DNA from: Actinomycetota bacterium
GTDB taxonomy: Bacteria > Actinomycetota > Acidimicrobiia > Acidimicrobiales > Ilumatobacteraceae
Reading direction: 5' to 3'
Length of the DNA stretch: 44,166 nt
NCBI GenBank assembly: GCA_009703055.1
Contig: WLGW01000006.1
Span: 1-44,166 of the forward strand
In this document: positions 19,555-30,679 of the stretch, one piece after another
Layout: each line of letters begins with the position of its first letter
How positions within the stretch are numbered: the stretch's first letter is position 1
Translations under genes and position numbers: made by a program
Notes under the pieces: model-generated
Told to the model about the DNA's origin: nothing
Databases searched by the model: none
The model's input: only the letters and a program-made list of their open reading frames with translations

Positions 19555-19989
19555 ATGGCAGTTCTTTGCACTCTTTTCGCCACCGCATGTTTGTCGGTGT
19601 CCGCTTCCCCCACTCCCCCCGCGCATGTTGTGGCTGAATCTCTTGTTTTCAAAAAGCCACTGAAAACTTTTGTCGCTTTAGCCGAAGATCCAAAGCGAGA
19701 TGAACGATTGAATTGGACGACTGATGGATGTTCGGCACCAATCATCGGAAGTAGTGGAAGAACTTTCAATTTCTACGATGCATGTCGCCGTCATGACTTT
19801 GCGTATCGCAATTTTTCACGCCTCAACAGTGGCAAATTGTGGAATGAATCATTTCGAGCCAGAGTAGATGCCGTCTTCAAGAAAGACATGAGTGCAGATT
19901 GTGTGAAACGTTCCGCACTCGACAAACGATCCTGCATGGCATGGGTCAACATCTTCTATGAAGCTGTTCGGGCCTACTCTGGCAAGTAG
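19555..19989 (+). CDS. Secreted prokaryotic phospholipase A2
   Basis: CSAPIIGSSGRTFNFYDACRRHDFAYRNFSRLN matches the prokaryotic PLA2 CxRHDFxYRN signature; AGGAGGT SD ahead of ATG 19555; signal peptide. Confidence 0.85.
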   Translation: MAVLCTLFATACLSVSASPTPPAHVVAESLVFKKPLKTFVALAEDPKRDERLNWTTDGCSAPIIGSSGRTFNFYDACRRHDFAYRNFSRLNSGKLWNESFRARVDAVFKKDMSADCVKRSALDKRSCMAWVNIFYEAVRAYSGK

Positions 19990-20673
19990 TTACGCAGTCA
20001 CAACATCAATGACCTGACGCAAAATCCGTCCGGTTGCGCCCCACACGGTTTCATCATCCAATTCAAAAAAGTGAATATTGATGTCACCTTGTGGGCGTGC
20101 CCACCATTCATTGCGATATGTGTCTTCGCGCGCTAGTTCATGTAACGGCGTCATAAATACCCGCGCAACTTCTGCTTCTTCACGAACAAAAGAAGGAATG
20201 CCATCAATTCGCGCAACAACAGGAATGATCAAACTGTTGCTCACAAAAGTTGTCAGGGGATCTAATTCTCCAATGATGTGCACGTCGTCAGGTTGAAGGC
20301 CAATCTCCTCATGTGCTTCACGAACCGCAGCTTCATGGACTGATTCGGATTCTTCGACACGTCCACCAGGAAAAGAAATTTGCCCAGGATGATTACGAAG
20401 ATGATCAGTGCGACGAGTGAGAATCACGCTCGGGCCGTCGGGGGTGTCCACAATTGCGACCAGAACGGCAGAGACTCTCGCAGTGTTCACCCACTCTTGA
20501 GACATCTCAGCGCTATCTACATCGCGTTCAACAACATGAGAGGACAATGCCTTCACCACATGAGCGTTGTCACGTAACTCTGGATTGCTTGACGTCAGCC
20601 AGGAAGGTGCTTCGCCTTCACGCCATTGTGTGGGACGCGGAATGACTTGATTGCCACCGCGTCGTCGAATCAC
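19990..20673 (-). CDS. NUDIX hydrolase, CoA pyrophosphatase type
   Basis: GGRVEESESVHEAAVREAHEEIGL NUDIX box; ISFPGG; YIW-like PLHELARED context. Confidence 0.92.
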   Translation of the reverse strand: MIRRRGGNQVIPRPTQWREGEAPSWLTSSNPELRDNAHVVKALSSHVVERDVDSAEMSQEWVNTARVSAVLVAIVDTPDGPSVILTRRTDHLRNHPGQISFPGGRVEESESVHEAAVREAHEEIGLQPDDVHIIGELDPLTTFVSNSLIIPVVARIDGIPSFVREEAEVARVFMTPLHELAREDTYRNEWWARPQGDINIHFFELDDETVWGATGRILRQVIDVVTA

Positions 20674-20840
20674 TGTGCGGTGGGTGTCCAGCCCGATGCC
20701 TTCAACTCAGCAAGAATCTCTGCAAGACCAGCGGTCTTCAGGTTGGCGAGAACACGGCCAGGCATTTCTTCGCCCTTCTCCCATGCTTCCCATGCGGTAA
20801 TCAGTTTGTTGAGATCAGGTGCTGGTCGCTCGAATGCCAT
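20670..20840 (-). CDS. Small hypothetical protein (56 aa from preferred Met)
   Basis: MAFERPAPDLNKLITAWEAWEKGEEMPGRVLANLKTAGLAEILAELKASGWTPTAQ; 4-nt overlap with NUDIX start and overlap with upstream ORF. Confidence 0.65.
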   Translation of the reverse strand: MAFERPAPDLNKLITAWEAWEKGEEMPGRVLANLKTAGLAEILAELKASGWTPTAQ

Positions 20841-21177
20841 GACCGAAGCGTACCGAGACGAAGCCCTCAGCACCCGCGAGACCAATCAACATTGCACGTG
20901 TCGTGACATCAAGATCCATGACAACGGCTGCAATCAGAGCAGCCATTGAAAGACCAATACCGAAAATCTGATGTATCCGTCCGTTTGTCAGACGAAATGC
21001 CGACAAAGGTGCCTTCACCGTTGCCGCGTTGGCGATGACAAGACCTGCAAACACAGCAGGAATTGCTGGCGTGGGCGACTGCGCAGCCGCACTGGCAAGT
21101 ACAAAACCAATGATGTACTCCAGTGTTTGGCCAATCCACAGATGACGAGCCTTTGGTGCCTTCTCCTGTGAATTCAT
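20815..21177 (-). CDS. Conserved small membrane protein
   Basis: 120-aa ORF with several hydrophobic helices (EYIIGFVLASAAAQ, IPAVFAGLVIANAATV, IFGIGLSMAALIAAVVMDL). Confidence 0.7.
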   Translation of the reverse strand: MNSQEKAPKARHLWIGQTLEYIIGFVLASAAAQSPTPAIPAVFAGLVIANAATVKAPLSAFRLTNGRIHQIFGIGLSMAALIAAVVMDLDVTTRAMLIGLAGAEGFVSVRFGHGIRATST

Positions 21178-21201
21178 GAAGTCAACCGTAGGCGGAAATG
21201 A

Positions 21202-21235
21202 TTAATGGCCCGGACCATACGGTCCGGGCCATTAA
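21202..21235. terminator. Long perfect stem-loop downstream of groEL
   Basis: TTAATGGCCCGGACC-ATAC-GGTCCGGGCCATTAA, 15-bp perfect arms. Confidence 0.8.
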
Positions 21236-21289
21236 CGGGAGGCTCTATGTACAACCGACCGAAATCGGCTGTTATTCCCAGGGGTTGAT

Positions 21290-23226
<1,937 letters not shown>

Positions 23227-23287
23227 GGTTTCCTCCGATGAATCGGCATTTCGAAAATGGACTCCGTCCTGGCGAGCCAGTCCGGCG

Positions 23288-23314
23288 TTAGCACTCGAGG
23301 AGTGCGACTGCTAA
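23288..23314 (-). promoter_or_regulatory. CIRCE element (HrcA operator) upstream of groES
   Basis: TTAGCACTC-N9-GACTGCTAA, one mismatch from the consensus TTAGCACTC-N9-GAGTGCTAA. Confidence 0.92.
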
Positions 23315-23335
23315 TGATACGGACGGGGCAGGCGC

Positions 23336-23935
23336 CTAGCAACCGAGACCGAGAAGACGGGCAGTTTCTTGGAGGGGAAGCCCGATGATGTTGCTCATCG
23401 ACCCCCTCGTCGAGGCCACCAAAGTGCCTCCGAGACCCTGAATGGCGTAGGAACCGGCCTTGCCCTGCCACTCCCCGGTGCCGATGTACCAGTCCAAGAG
23501 GGAATCCGTGACCGGCTCAAAGGTGACCATCGATGTCACGACGAGGGACTCGGACCTTTCCGGCCCGACGACCGCCACCCCCGTATGCACCCGATGGGTG
23601 CGGGCACTGAGTGCTTTCAACATGCGACGTGCTTCAGATTCATCAACGGGCTGTCCAAAGATGATGCCGTCAAGATCCACCGTTGTGTCGGCGCCCAACA
23701 CAAGTGCATCAGTTGCTAATCGCTCTTGCACTGCTCGGGCCTTCGACGACGCAAGACGCTTCACATACTGCGCGGGTTCTTCGCCCGCGAGTGGTGTTTC
23801 GTCAATGTCAGCAGGAACAACATCGGCTGTGATGCCCAGCTGAGTGATGAGTTCAATGCGGCGCGGTGAGCGTGATGCCAACACCACATGAAGATTGTGC
23901 TGATCAGCCACCACTGACGGCAGTCTCGTGTGCAT
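23336..23935 (-). CDS. maf: Maf family nucleoside triphosphate pyrophosphatase
   Basis: VVLASRSPRRIELITQLG, GADTTVDLDG, YIGTGEWQGKAGSYAIQG. Confidence 0.95.
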   Translation of the reverse strand: MHTRLPSVVADQHNLHVVLASRSPRRIELITQLGITADVVPADIDETPLAGEEPAQYVKRLASSKARAVQERLATDALVLGADTTVDLDGIIFGQPVDESEARRMLKALSARTHRVHTGVAVVGPERSESLVVTSMVTFEPVTDSLLDWYIGTGEWQGKAGSYAIQGLGGTLVASTRGSMSNIIGLPLQETARLLGLGC

Positions 23936-25040
23936 CGTCTGGCAACGTCATGTCATCACGATTCTCTAAGTAGCCCTCGGGCAGCACCACCTTGATCGGG
24001 CCATTGGTGTGGCCACGTGCAAGACGTTCACCACCAGGCACGAGTCTCATTGTTCGATCAAGTCGCGCACCAATTGCTTGCAGTTCTGCAAGCGAAGCAA
24101 CTGTTGCAAATGAACGACGCACTTCTGATCCCACGGGAAAACCGGTGAGATACCAACCGCAATGCTTGCGGAAATTTCGGATACCGAACTCGGGCCCCAT
24201 GATTGCCATCAAACCTTGTGCGTGTTCCACCATCACATCAAGAACAAAACCCAAGTCGGGTGACTGTTGAATTTCGTTCCCAGAAAATGCGTCAACAAGA
24301 TCACGGAACAACCACGGCTTGCCTAAGCAACCACGTCCCACGACAACTCCGTCGCACCCGGTTTCATCCATCATGCGCAATGCATCGGTTGCTTCCCAGA
24401 TATCTCCGTTACCAAGAACAGGAATACTGGTGACTGCCTGCTTGAGTTCTGCGATGTATTCCCAATGCGCATTGCCGCCATAGTGCTGTTCGGCTGTGCG
24501 CGCATGAAGAGCAATCATGGCGATGCCCTCTTCTTCGGCAGCTTTGCCCGTGTCGAGGAACGTGGTGATGTCGTCATTGATACCAATGCGGAACTTGCAG
24601 GTGATGGGAACACCAAACGGCTTGGCGGCATCGACTGCCGCGCGCATGATGGCACGGGTCAGATTGCGCTTCACAGGTACAGCAGCACCGCCACCTTTAC
24701 GAGTCACCTTGTTTGCAGGACAACCAAAGTTCATATCGATGTGATCAGCAATGTCCTGTTCGCACAATGCGCGCACTGCACGACCCACAAAGTCAGGGTC
24801 GCTTCCGTAAATCTGCAAACTACGGAAGTCTTCATCGGGGCCGAATGCCACCATTTTCTTGGTCTTTTCGTTGCCGTGCACTAACGCCGCAGCCATCACC
24901 ATTTCGCTGACATAGACGAGTCCAGGGCCAAACGAACGGCACTGTGCACGGAATGGAATGTTGGTGACTCCGGCCATTGGTGCCAACACAACAGGAATCG
25001 GAAACTCGCGACCACGAAGAACAAGAGGCATGCGTGTCAT
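23904..25040 (-). CDS. dusB: tRNA-dihydrouridine synthase (DusB-like)
   Basis: APMAGVTNIPFRAQCRSFG, IDMNFGCPANKVTRKGGGAAV, LHARTAEQHYGG, GNGDIWEATDAL; ATGA overlap with tsaD. Confidence 0.95.
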   Translation of the reverse strand: MTRMPLVLRGREFPIPVVLAPMAGVTNIPFRAQCRSFGPGLVYVSEMVMAAALVHGNEKTKKMVAFGPDEDFRSLQIYGSDPDFVGRAVRALCEQDIADHIDMNFGCPANKVTRKGGGAAVPVKRNLTRAIMRAAVDAAKPFGVPITCKFRIGINDDITTFLDTGKAAEEEGIAMIALHARTAEQHYGGNAHWEYIAELKQAVTSIPVLGNGDIWEATDALRMMDETGCDGVVVGRGCLGKPWLFRDLVDAFSGNEIQQSPDLGFVLDVMVEHAQGLMAIMGPEFGIRNFRKHCGWYLTGFPVGSEVRRSFATVASLAELQAIGARLDRTMRLVPGGERLARGHTNGPIKVVLPEGYLENRDDMTLPDDAHETAVSGG

Positions 25041-26062
25041 CGCGGTACCTCTGCCAACTTCAAGTTCGGGTATGCGCCGCAATCCAATTCACGAGGCCCG
25101 TCCGACTTCAGGCGATGCCATGCGGCAGCTGCGATCATTGCAGCGTTGTCCGTACACATGGCACGACTGGGCAATGCCACCTTGAATCCGGCTTCTTCGC
25201 CACGACGACTCATTTCGGAACGTAAGAAAGAGTTGGCGGACACTCCTCCACCGAGCACAATTCCCTGCGCACCCACTTGCTGCGCAGCCTTAATTGTTTT
25301 TGCGCACAACACATCAACAACGGCAGCTTGAAATGACGCAGCAATATCAACATTGGACATGCCAGGATTTTTGCGGACGTGATTAATCACTGATGTCTTT
25401 AGTCCAGAGAAAGAAACGTCGAGACCATCGTGCATCATCGCTCGGGGAAACTCCACAGCATGCGGATTGCCCTCTGATGCGATGCGATCAATCACTGGAC
25501 CGCCGGGGTAACCAAGATCGAGAAAACGCGCGACTTTGTCATACGCCTCGCCTGCAGCATCGTCAATGGTGCGACCAAGAACTGTGTAGTCACCATGACC
25601 CTTCATGTGGATGATCATGGTGTGACCGCCCGAGACAAGCAGAACAACGAGGGGGAACTCCAAGGTCGGGTCATCAAGAAGCCCGGCATACAAGTGAGCT
25701 TCCAAGTGATTGATCCCAATAAATGGTTTATCCCATACCAATGCCAGTGACTTTGCAGCAGAGACACCAACAAGAAGTGCACCAATCAGACCAGGCCCTG
25801 CTGTTGCAGCCACAGCATCGATGCGGGAAGGCAAGATGCCTGCTTCCGCGATCGCCGCATCAATTACAGGAACGATTGATTCCAAGTGTGCGCGGCTCGC
25901 AACCTCAGGAACCACACCACCAAAACGTGCATGGATGTCAATCTGGCTCGACACGATTGACGACAACACATCGTTGCCACCCATCACGATTGATGCAGCG
26001 GTCTCATCACAACTTGTTTCAATGGCCAACACAACCGTTGACTCTGTGACTTCGAAACTCAT
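25037..26062 (-). CDS. tsaD: tRNA N6-adenosine threonylcarbamoyltransferase
   Basis: VLAIETSCDETAASIV, GINHLEAHLYAGLL, LLVSGGHTMI. Confidence 0.98.
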   Translation of the reverse strand: MSFEVTESTVVLAIETSCDETAASIVMGGNDVLSSIVSSQIDIHARFGGVVPEVASRAHLESIVPVIDAAIAEAGILPSRIDAVAATAGPGLIGALLVGVSAAKSLALVWDKPFIGINHLEAHLYAGLLDDPTLEFPLVVLLVSGGHTMIIHMKGHGDYTVLGRTIDDAAGEAYDKVARFLDLGYPGGPVIDRIASEGNPHAVEFPRAMMHDGLDVSFSGLKTSVINHVRKNPGMSNVDIAASFQAAVVDVLCAKTIKAAQQVGAQGIVLGGGVSANSFLRSEMSRRGEEAGFKVALPSRAMCTDNAAMIAAAAWHRLKSDGPRELDCGAYPNLKLAEVPR

Positions 26063-26586
26063 GAACGCCTCGATTCAATCAATTGGATGCGCTCCATAAA
26101 TTCAGGGGTATCCACGCCATGTGCCCACATGATGATGGCATCATCAGTGTTCTCGTAGTACTTCTTGCGAACACCAGCCGGAACAAAACCAAAACGGCGA
26201 TACAATTTCTGCGCTGCAGTGTTTGTATGACGTACTTCAAGCGTCATTGCTGTGCAGCCACGGTCGTGCGCCAATATCGCAAGGTCAAGCATCATTTCCG
26301 TTGCGACACCGCGCCCCTGCCATGCCGGGTCCACCGCGATATTCGTAACATGCGCATCATCGCCAGAGAACATTAAGCCGGCATATCCCACCATCGTGTC
26401 CCCTACGTATGACACGAGGTAGTACCGGGAACCTGCGCGCATCTGCTGCAATTCGCTCACAAACGTGCGGTGAGTCCACGGACGCGGATAAATCTGTTCT
26501 TCGATATCCATGACGCGACGAAGGTGACGACGACGCATCGTTTCCGTCGTGAGTGCATCAATGGCACGCTCGCGCATGAAACTCAT
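26059..26586 (-). CDS. rimI: Ribosomal protein S18-alanine N-acetyltransferase
   Basis: GNAT fold: AHVTNIAVDPAWQGRGVATEMMLDLA, TLEVRHTNTAAQKLYRRFGF. Confidence 0.93.
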   Translation of the reverse strand: MSFMRERAIDALTTETMRRRHLRRVMDIEEQIYPRPWTHRTFVSELQQMRAGSRYYLVSYVGDTMVGYAGLMFSGDDAHVTNIAVDPAWQGRGVATEMMLDLAILAHDRGCTAMTLEVRHTNTAAQKLYRRFGFVPAGVRKKYYENTDDAIIMWAHGVDTPEFMERIQLIESRRS

Positions 26587-27299
26587 CGTGATCCCTCACG
26601 AGTCTTCCAATTGATTTCCGCATCAGGTGCGCGCAAATACATCGGCTGCAATTGCATTGCAGTCACCGTGTCGTCTGCCATCACTCGATGACCACCCAAA
26701 GTGACAACAGAAGCCGCAGATGGGAACAATGCATCGTGACCCACCAGTTGAGCCCATGGCGAAACTTCAAAAAGCTCAGCGTGACGATCGAATCCGGACC
26801 CAACACAAATGGTGTCTTCAGCGCGATCCGCAAGATGCACTGCCAGATCTTCAGGAGACGACACGACTGGCTCCGTCAAACGCTGTGGCTCCATACCGAC
26901 GCCACGCATGCGATACAAAGACCAGTACACCTCTCCGCGACGTGCATCAAGAGCTGTGGCCACTGTCAGCTCGCTCATCTCAGCGTTCATTGCCAAAGCA
27001 TCAAGACTGCACACCGGCACCAGAGGAATTTCTAATGCCCATGCCATCGACTGAGCAGTTGCCATCCCCACACGCATACCCGTGAAGAGTCCAGGACCGA
27101 CATCGACTGCAATTGCTGACAAGTCGGTCATCTCAACACCGGCTTGTTGCATTGCAAATCGAATCATCGGTGTGAGTGATTCAGCATGTCGACGGTCGCT
27201 TGCGACCATTGTGTGCGCACGAATACCGCGGTGATCGCCGAGAGCAACACCGACATGTTCAACGGCCGTTTCAATACCAAGAATCATTGGGTGCTCCAC
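26583..27299 (-). CDS. tsaB: tRNA threonylcarbamoyladenosine biosynthesis protein TsaB
   Basis: ILGIETAVEHVGVALGD, VDVGPGLFTGMRVGMATAQSMAWAL. Confidence 0.94.
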   Translation of the reverse strand: MEHPMILGIETAVEHVGVALGDHRGIRAHTMVASDRRHAESLTPMIRFAMQQAGVEMTDLSAIAVDVGPGLFTGMRVGMATAQSMAWALEIPLVPVCSLDALAMNAEMSELTVATALDARRGEVYWSLYRMRGVGMEPQRLTEPVVSSPEDLAVHLADRAEDTICVGSGFDRHAELFEVSPWAQLVGHDALFPSAASVVTLGGHRVMADDTVTAMQLQPMYLRAPDAEINWKTREGSR

Positions 27300-27775
27300 T
27301 GACGAAGAGACTCACGCAGTTTGTCCCATCGGGAATCCCATCCATGACCTTCAACAGAAATGGTGATGTCACGAGCGTCGTCATCATCGTCATCATGACG
27401 AAGTTCAATTGTCAAAGCATCACCAATAACTTCCGATGCAACATCGCCCCACTCGATGAGAGCAACAGCACCAAGATCAACTTGCTCGCGCAGTCCGAGG
27501 TCGGCCACTTCGCTCAAGCTGTTGAGGCGATACAAATCTGCATGAAGCACTGGAATACGACCGCTGTTATACGAGTGCACCAAAGTGAAGGTGGGTGACG
27601 ACACTTGGTCGTCCTCGCTCACACCAAGCGCTCGTGTAAATCCAACGGTGAAGGCAGTCTTCCCTGCACCCATTTCTCCAGCGAGAACGATGACATCACG
27701 TGGGCGCACCACTGCTGCGATAGCACCAGCAATGGCGTGCGTGTCAGAAATAGAACGTGACTGCAGGTCAATCAC
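27284..27775 (-). CDS. tsaE: tRNA threonylcarbamoyladenosine biosynthesis ATPase TsaE
   Basis: LAGEMGAGKTAFTVGFTRALG Walker A, SSPTFTLVHSYNSGRIPVLHADLYRL; GTG start at 27775 overlaps alr stop (GTGA). Confidence 0.94.
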   Translation of the reverse strand: MIDLQSRSISDTHAIAGAIAAVVRPRDVIVLAGEMGAGKTAFTVGFTRALGVSEDDQVSSPTFTLVHSYNSGRIPVLHADLYRLNSLSEVADLGLREQVDLGAVALIEWGDVASEVIGDALTIELRHDDDDDDARDITISVEGHGWDSRWDKLRESLRQWSTQ

Positions 27776-28902
27776 TGATATCTCCGAAATACACGAGCTC
27801 CGATTCCACACACAATTTCGTAACCAATGGTGCCAATTGCATCGGCCCAAGCATCTGCGGTGACCGAGTGTTCACCCTGACGTCCAATGAGGACAACTTC
27901 ATCGCCGACAGTGACGTCGAAATCATTTCCACAATCCAACATCAACTGGTCCATCGTGATGGTTCCCGCAAGTGAACGAGGCTCGCCGTTCACAAGTACT
28001 TGAATATCTGAGTTAGCCAATGTACGTGGCACGCCATCGGCGTACCCGATGGGAACTGTTGCGATGAGCGACTCGGTCTCAAGAGGACGGCGAAGCCCAT
28101 AGGACACAGCCTCCCCCGCCGACACCAACCGAACAGCGGAGACGCGGCCCTTCAATGACAATGCGGGAATCAGACCTTCGCACAACTCAGCAACACCAGG
28201 CCCAGGACGAAGTCCGTACATCGCAATACCAAGACGCACCATATTGAAACGAGCGTCGGGGTTCGCTAATGCTGCAGCACTATTTGCGGCGTGCACCATC
28301 GATGGGTTGATGCCACGCTCTGCAAACTGCGCCACTACTTCTTTGAAGAGATTCAACTGCTTCTCGTTTGCAGGATGTGATGGATCATCTGCAACTGCGA
28401 AGTGGGTGTACAAACCTTCGATTTCTAAAGAACCAAAGGACTGGATGTAATTCGCAAGATTGATTGATTCATTCGGTGCGACACCAACGCGATGCATACC
28501 GGTGTCAACCTTGATGTGAACTGCCACTGTTCGTTCAGCCTTCGCCGCAGCCTGCGCAATTGTTGCTGCACCACGAGTGCTCGCAATAGTGGGGGTCAAA
28601 CCGTAACCGACAATGAATTCGGACATCTCTGCTGGTTGTTCGCTGAGGAGAAGAATCGGCGCGGTGATGCCAGCACGACGCAATGCGACGCCTTCATCAG
28701 TGATGGCAACACACAGGCCAGTTGCGCCTGCGGCAAGTGCCGCCTGAGCCACTGGCACTGCCCCATGGCCATAGGCATTTGCCTTCACTACCGCCCAAAT
28801 CTGTGCAGGTGCAACGCGTTGAGCAATGATCGCAACGTTGTGTTGAATGATGCCGGTGTGCACTTCTGACCATGCCCAGCGTCCAGAAAAATCAACGGAC
28901 AT
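27772..28902 (-). CDS. alr: Alanine racemase
   Basis: AVVKANAYGHGAVPVA PLP lysine motif, HIKVDTGMHRVG, MYGLRPGPG. Confidence 0.97.
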   Translation of the reverse strand: MSVDFSGRWAWSEVHTGIIQHNVAIIAQRVAPAQIWAVVKANAYGHGAVPVAQAALAAGATGLCVAITDEGVALRRAGITAPILLLSEQPAEMSEFIVGYGLTPTIASTRGAATIAQAAAKAERTVAVHIKVDTGMHRVGVAPNESINLANYIQSFGSLEIEGLYTHFAVADDPSHPANEKQLNLFKEVVAQFAERGINPSMVHAANSAAALANPDARFNMVRLGIAMYGLRPGPGVAELCEGLIPALSLKGRVSAVRLVSAGEAVSYGLRRPLETESLIATVPIGYADGVPRTLANSDIQVLVNGEPRSLAGTITMDQLMLDCGNDFDVTVGDEVVLIGRQGEHSVTADAWADAIGTIGYEIVCGIGARVFRRYQ

Positions 28903-30283
28903 GTTCTGCTACCTCTGTGAGTACATCTGAAATCATTGCAACAACATCACGTGCGATGGTGCCTTCGCTTGCGCAAGAGGACCCCGCCATGCCATGAACA
29001 TGTGATGCGGCTGCGGCTGCCTCATGGGCTGAAAGACCGCGGGCAAGAAACGCTCCGATAATGCCCGACAGCACATCTCCGCTTCCAGCAGTTGCAAGTC
29101 GCTCATCACCCGCAACGACGAGATAGACAGCTCCATCCGGATCTGCAATCACCGTCGTTGGGCCTTTGCGCAAGATGGTGCAACCAGTTCGTGCTGCAAG
29201 CTCGCGAGTCGCTGCAATACGGTCAGTGTTCGCAACGTCGCCGCCCAGGGCAGCAAACTCACCGTCGTGTGGCGTGAGAACTGTTGGAGCTGTTCGTGCC
29301 GTTAACGCGGAATGTCCTGCACGAGGATCAACAGAAGCACCGATGCCATCGCCATCAACAACCGTTGCAACATCGCATGTTGACAACACGTTGCGAACTT
29401 CAACACCTATGTCATCACCGCGGCCGAGACCAGGGCCAATCACCAGTGATGCAAAGCGATGAATGTCCGATGCAATATCTTGTGCCCAACCTTCTGCAGG
29501 CAACGCACGACCGACAACTTCCGTCGGCGGCGTCACTGCATGCGCATCACCGCGCCATGACAAATGCACCATGCCCGCACCTGCTCGCATCGCAGCAGCA
29601 CTGACTAGTGATGCTGCTCCGCCCATTCCAGTACTGCCGGCAATAACACGCACTGCGTGGTCCCACTTATGCGCAAGGCGATCACGCGGCGGCAACCATG
29701 TCGCCACATCAGAAGACTCCACCAGATACGTACTCACATCATCAAGTGGGTCAATGCCCACATCAACGATGTCAATCTCGCCGCATAACGACGGACCATC
29801 ACCGAACAACATTCCAGTCTTTACCGCAGCGAATGTGACGGTGCGATCAGCGACGAGGACACCACCTTCAACAGTTCCGTCGAGCGCATTAAGCCCACTG
29901 GGAATATCCACTGCGAGAACTGGAACATCAAGAACGAAAGGAGGCGACCATGTGCCGCGAAAACCAATCCCGTATGCAGCATCAATCACCAGGTCTGTGA
30001 CGAGTGAATCAATGATGTGGCCCGCAACTTCGGAGGCGTCAAGAATCTGCACACTGGCACCCCATTCGGTTAACCACTCTGCGGCGACTCGTCCATCGTC
30101 CCCGTTATGGCCCTTGCCTGCGATGACAAGAACACGACGACCGTATGTGCCTCCCAACATGGTGCGAGCAACACGAGCAACCGCATGACCAGCACGTCTG
30201 ATGAAAACATCTCCGCCACCCACAGACTCCAATGCAGCGGAGTCGGCAGCACGCATCTGCTCAGGGGTGAGGACAGGAATCAC
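28892..30283 (-). CDS. nnr: Bifunctional NAD(P)H-hydrate epimerase / ADP-dependent dehydratase
   Basis: VLTPEQMRAADSAAL, VIAGKGHNGDDGRVAAEWL, GPGLGRGDD, GSGDVLSGIIGAFLARG; GTG start chosen by homology. Confidence 0.94.
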   Translation of the reverse strand: MIPVLTPEQMRAADSAALESVGGGDVFIRRAGHAVARVARTMLGGTYGRRVLVIAGKGHNGDDGRVAAEWLTEWGASVQILDASEVAGHIIDSLVTDLVIDAAYGIGFRGTWSPPFVLDVPVLAVDIPSGLNALDGTVEGGVLVADRTVTFAAVKTGMLFGDGPSLCGEIDIVDVGIDPLDDVSTYLVESSDVATWLPPRDRLAHKWDHAVRVIAGSTGMGGAASLVSAAAMRAGAGMVHLSWRGDAHAVTPPTEVVGRALPAEGWAQDIASDIHRFASLVIGPGLGRGDDIGVEVRNVLSTCDVATVVDGDGIGASVDPRAGHSALTARTAPTVLTPHDGEFAALGGDVANTDRIAATRELAARTGCTILRKGPTTVIADPDGAVYLVVAGDERLATAGSGDVLSGIIGAFLARGLSAHEAAAAASHVHGMAGSSCASEGTIARDVVAMISDVLTEVAEHVR

Positions 30284-30308
30284 CCTGTCAGCGTATGAGG
30301 GAAATGGC

Positions 30309-30674
30309 CTAGAGGGCGGCGACGACAGCCATCGCGACTGTGTCGGTATGGGTGATCGAGACGTGCCAACCGCCCACACCTTGAGAAATAGCCAGTTGTT
30401 CAGCCCTGCCGGTGACGTTCAACCCCGGAGCACCAGACGGAAGCTTTTCAACCGATACGTCATGGAAGTCAAAAGCACCCAGTCCAACGCCTAATGCCTT
30501 CATGGTTGCTTCCCTCACGGCGAATCGTGCGGCAAGTGACGGTGCATCATCTGAACGTTCTGCCAATGAGGCAAGTTCTTCAGGAGTGAAGAGACGAGTG
30601 CGCAAGTTGGGACGACGCGACAAGAGGTCACGGAATCGTGCAATGTCGACTGCATCAATACCGATTCCACGCAT
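30309..30674 (-). CDS. acpS: Holo-[acyl-carrier-protein] synthase
   Basis: MRGIGIDAVDIARFRDLL, RFAVREATMKALGVGL, HVSITHTDTVAMAVV. Confidence 0.95.
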   Translation of the reverse strand: MRGIGIDAVDIARFRDLLSRRPNLRTRLFTPEELASLAERSDDAPSLAARFAVREATMKALGVGLGAFDFHDVSVEKLPSGAPGLNVTGRAEQLAISQGVGGWHVSITHTDTVAMAVVAAL

Positions 30675-30679
30675 TGTGT

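Noticed and set aside
29463-30188. 241-aa plus-strand ORF
   Set aside because: Mirror of the nnr coding frame, no domain, no SD.
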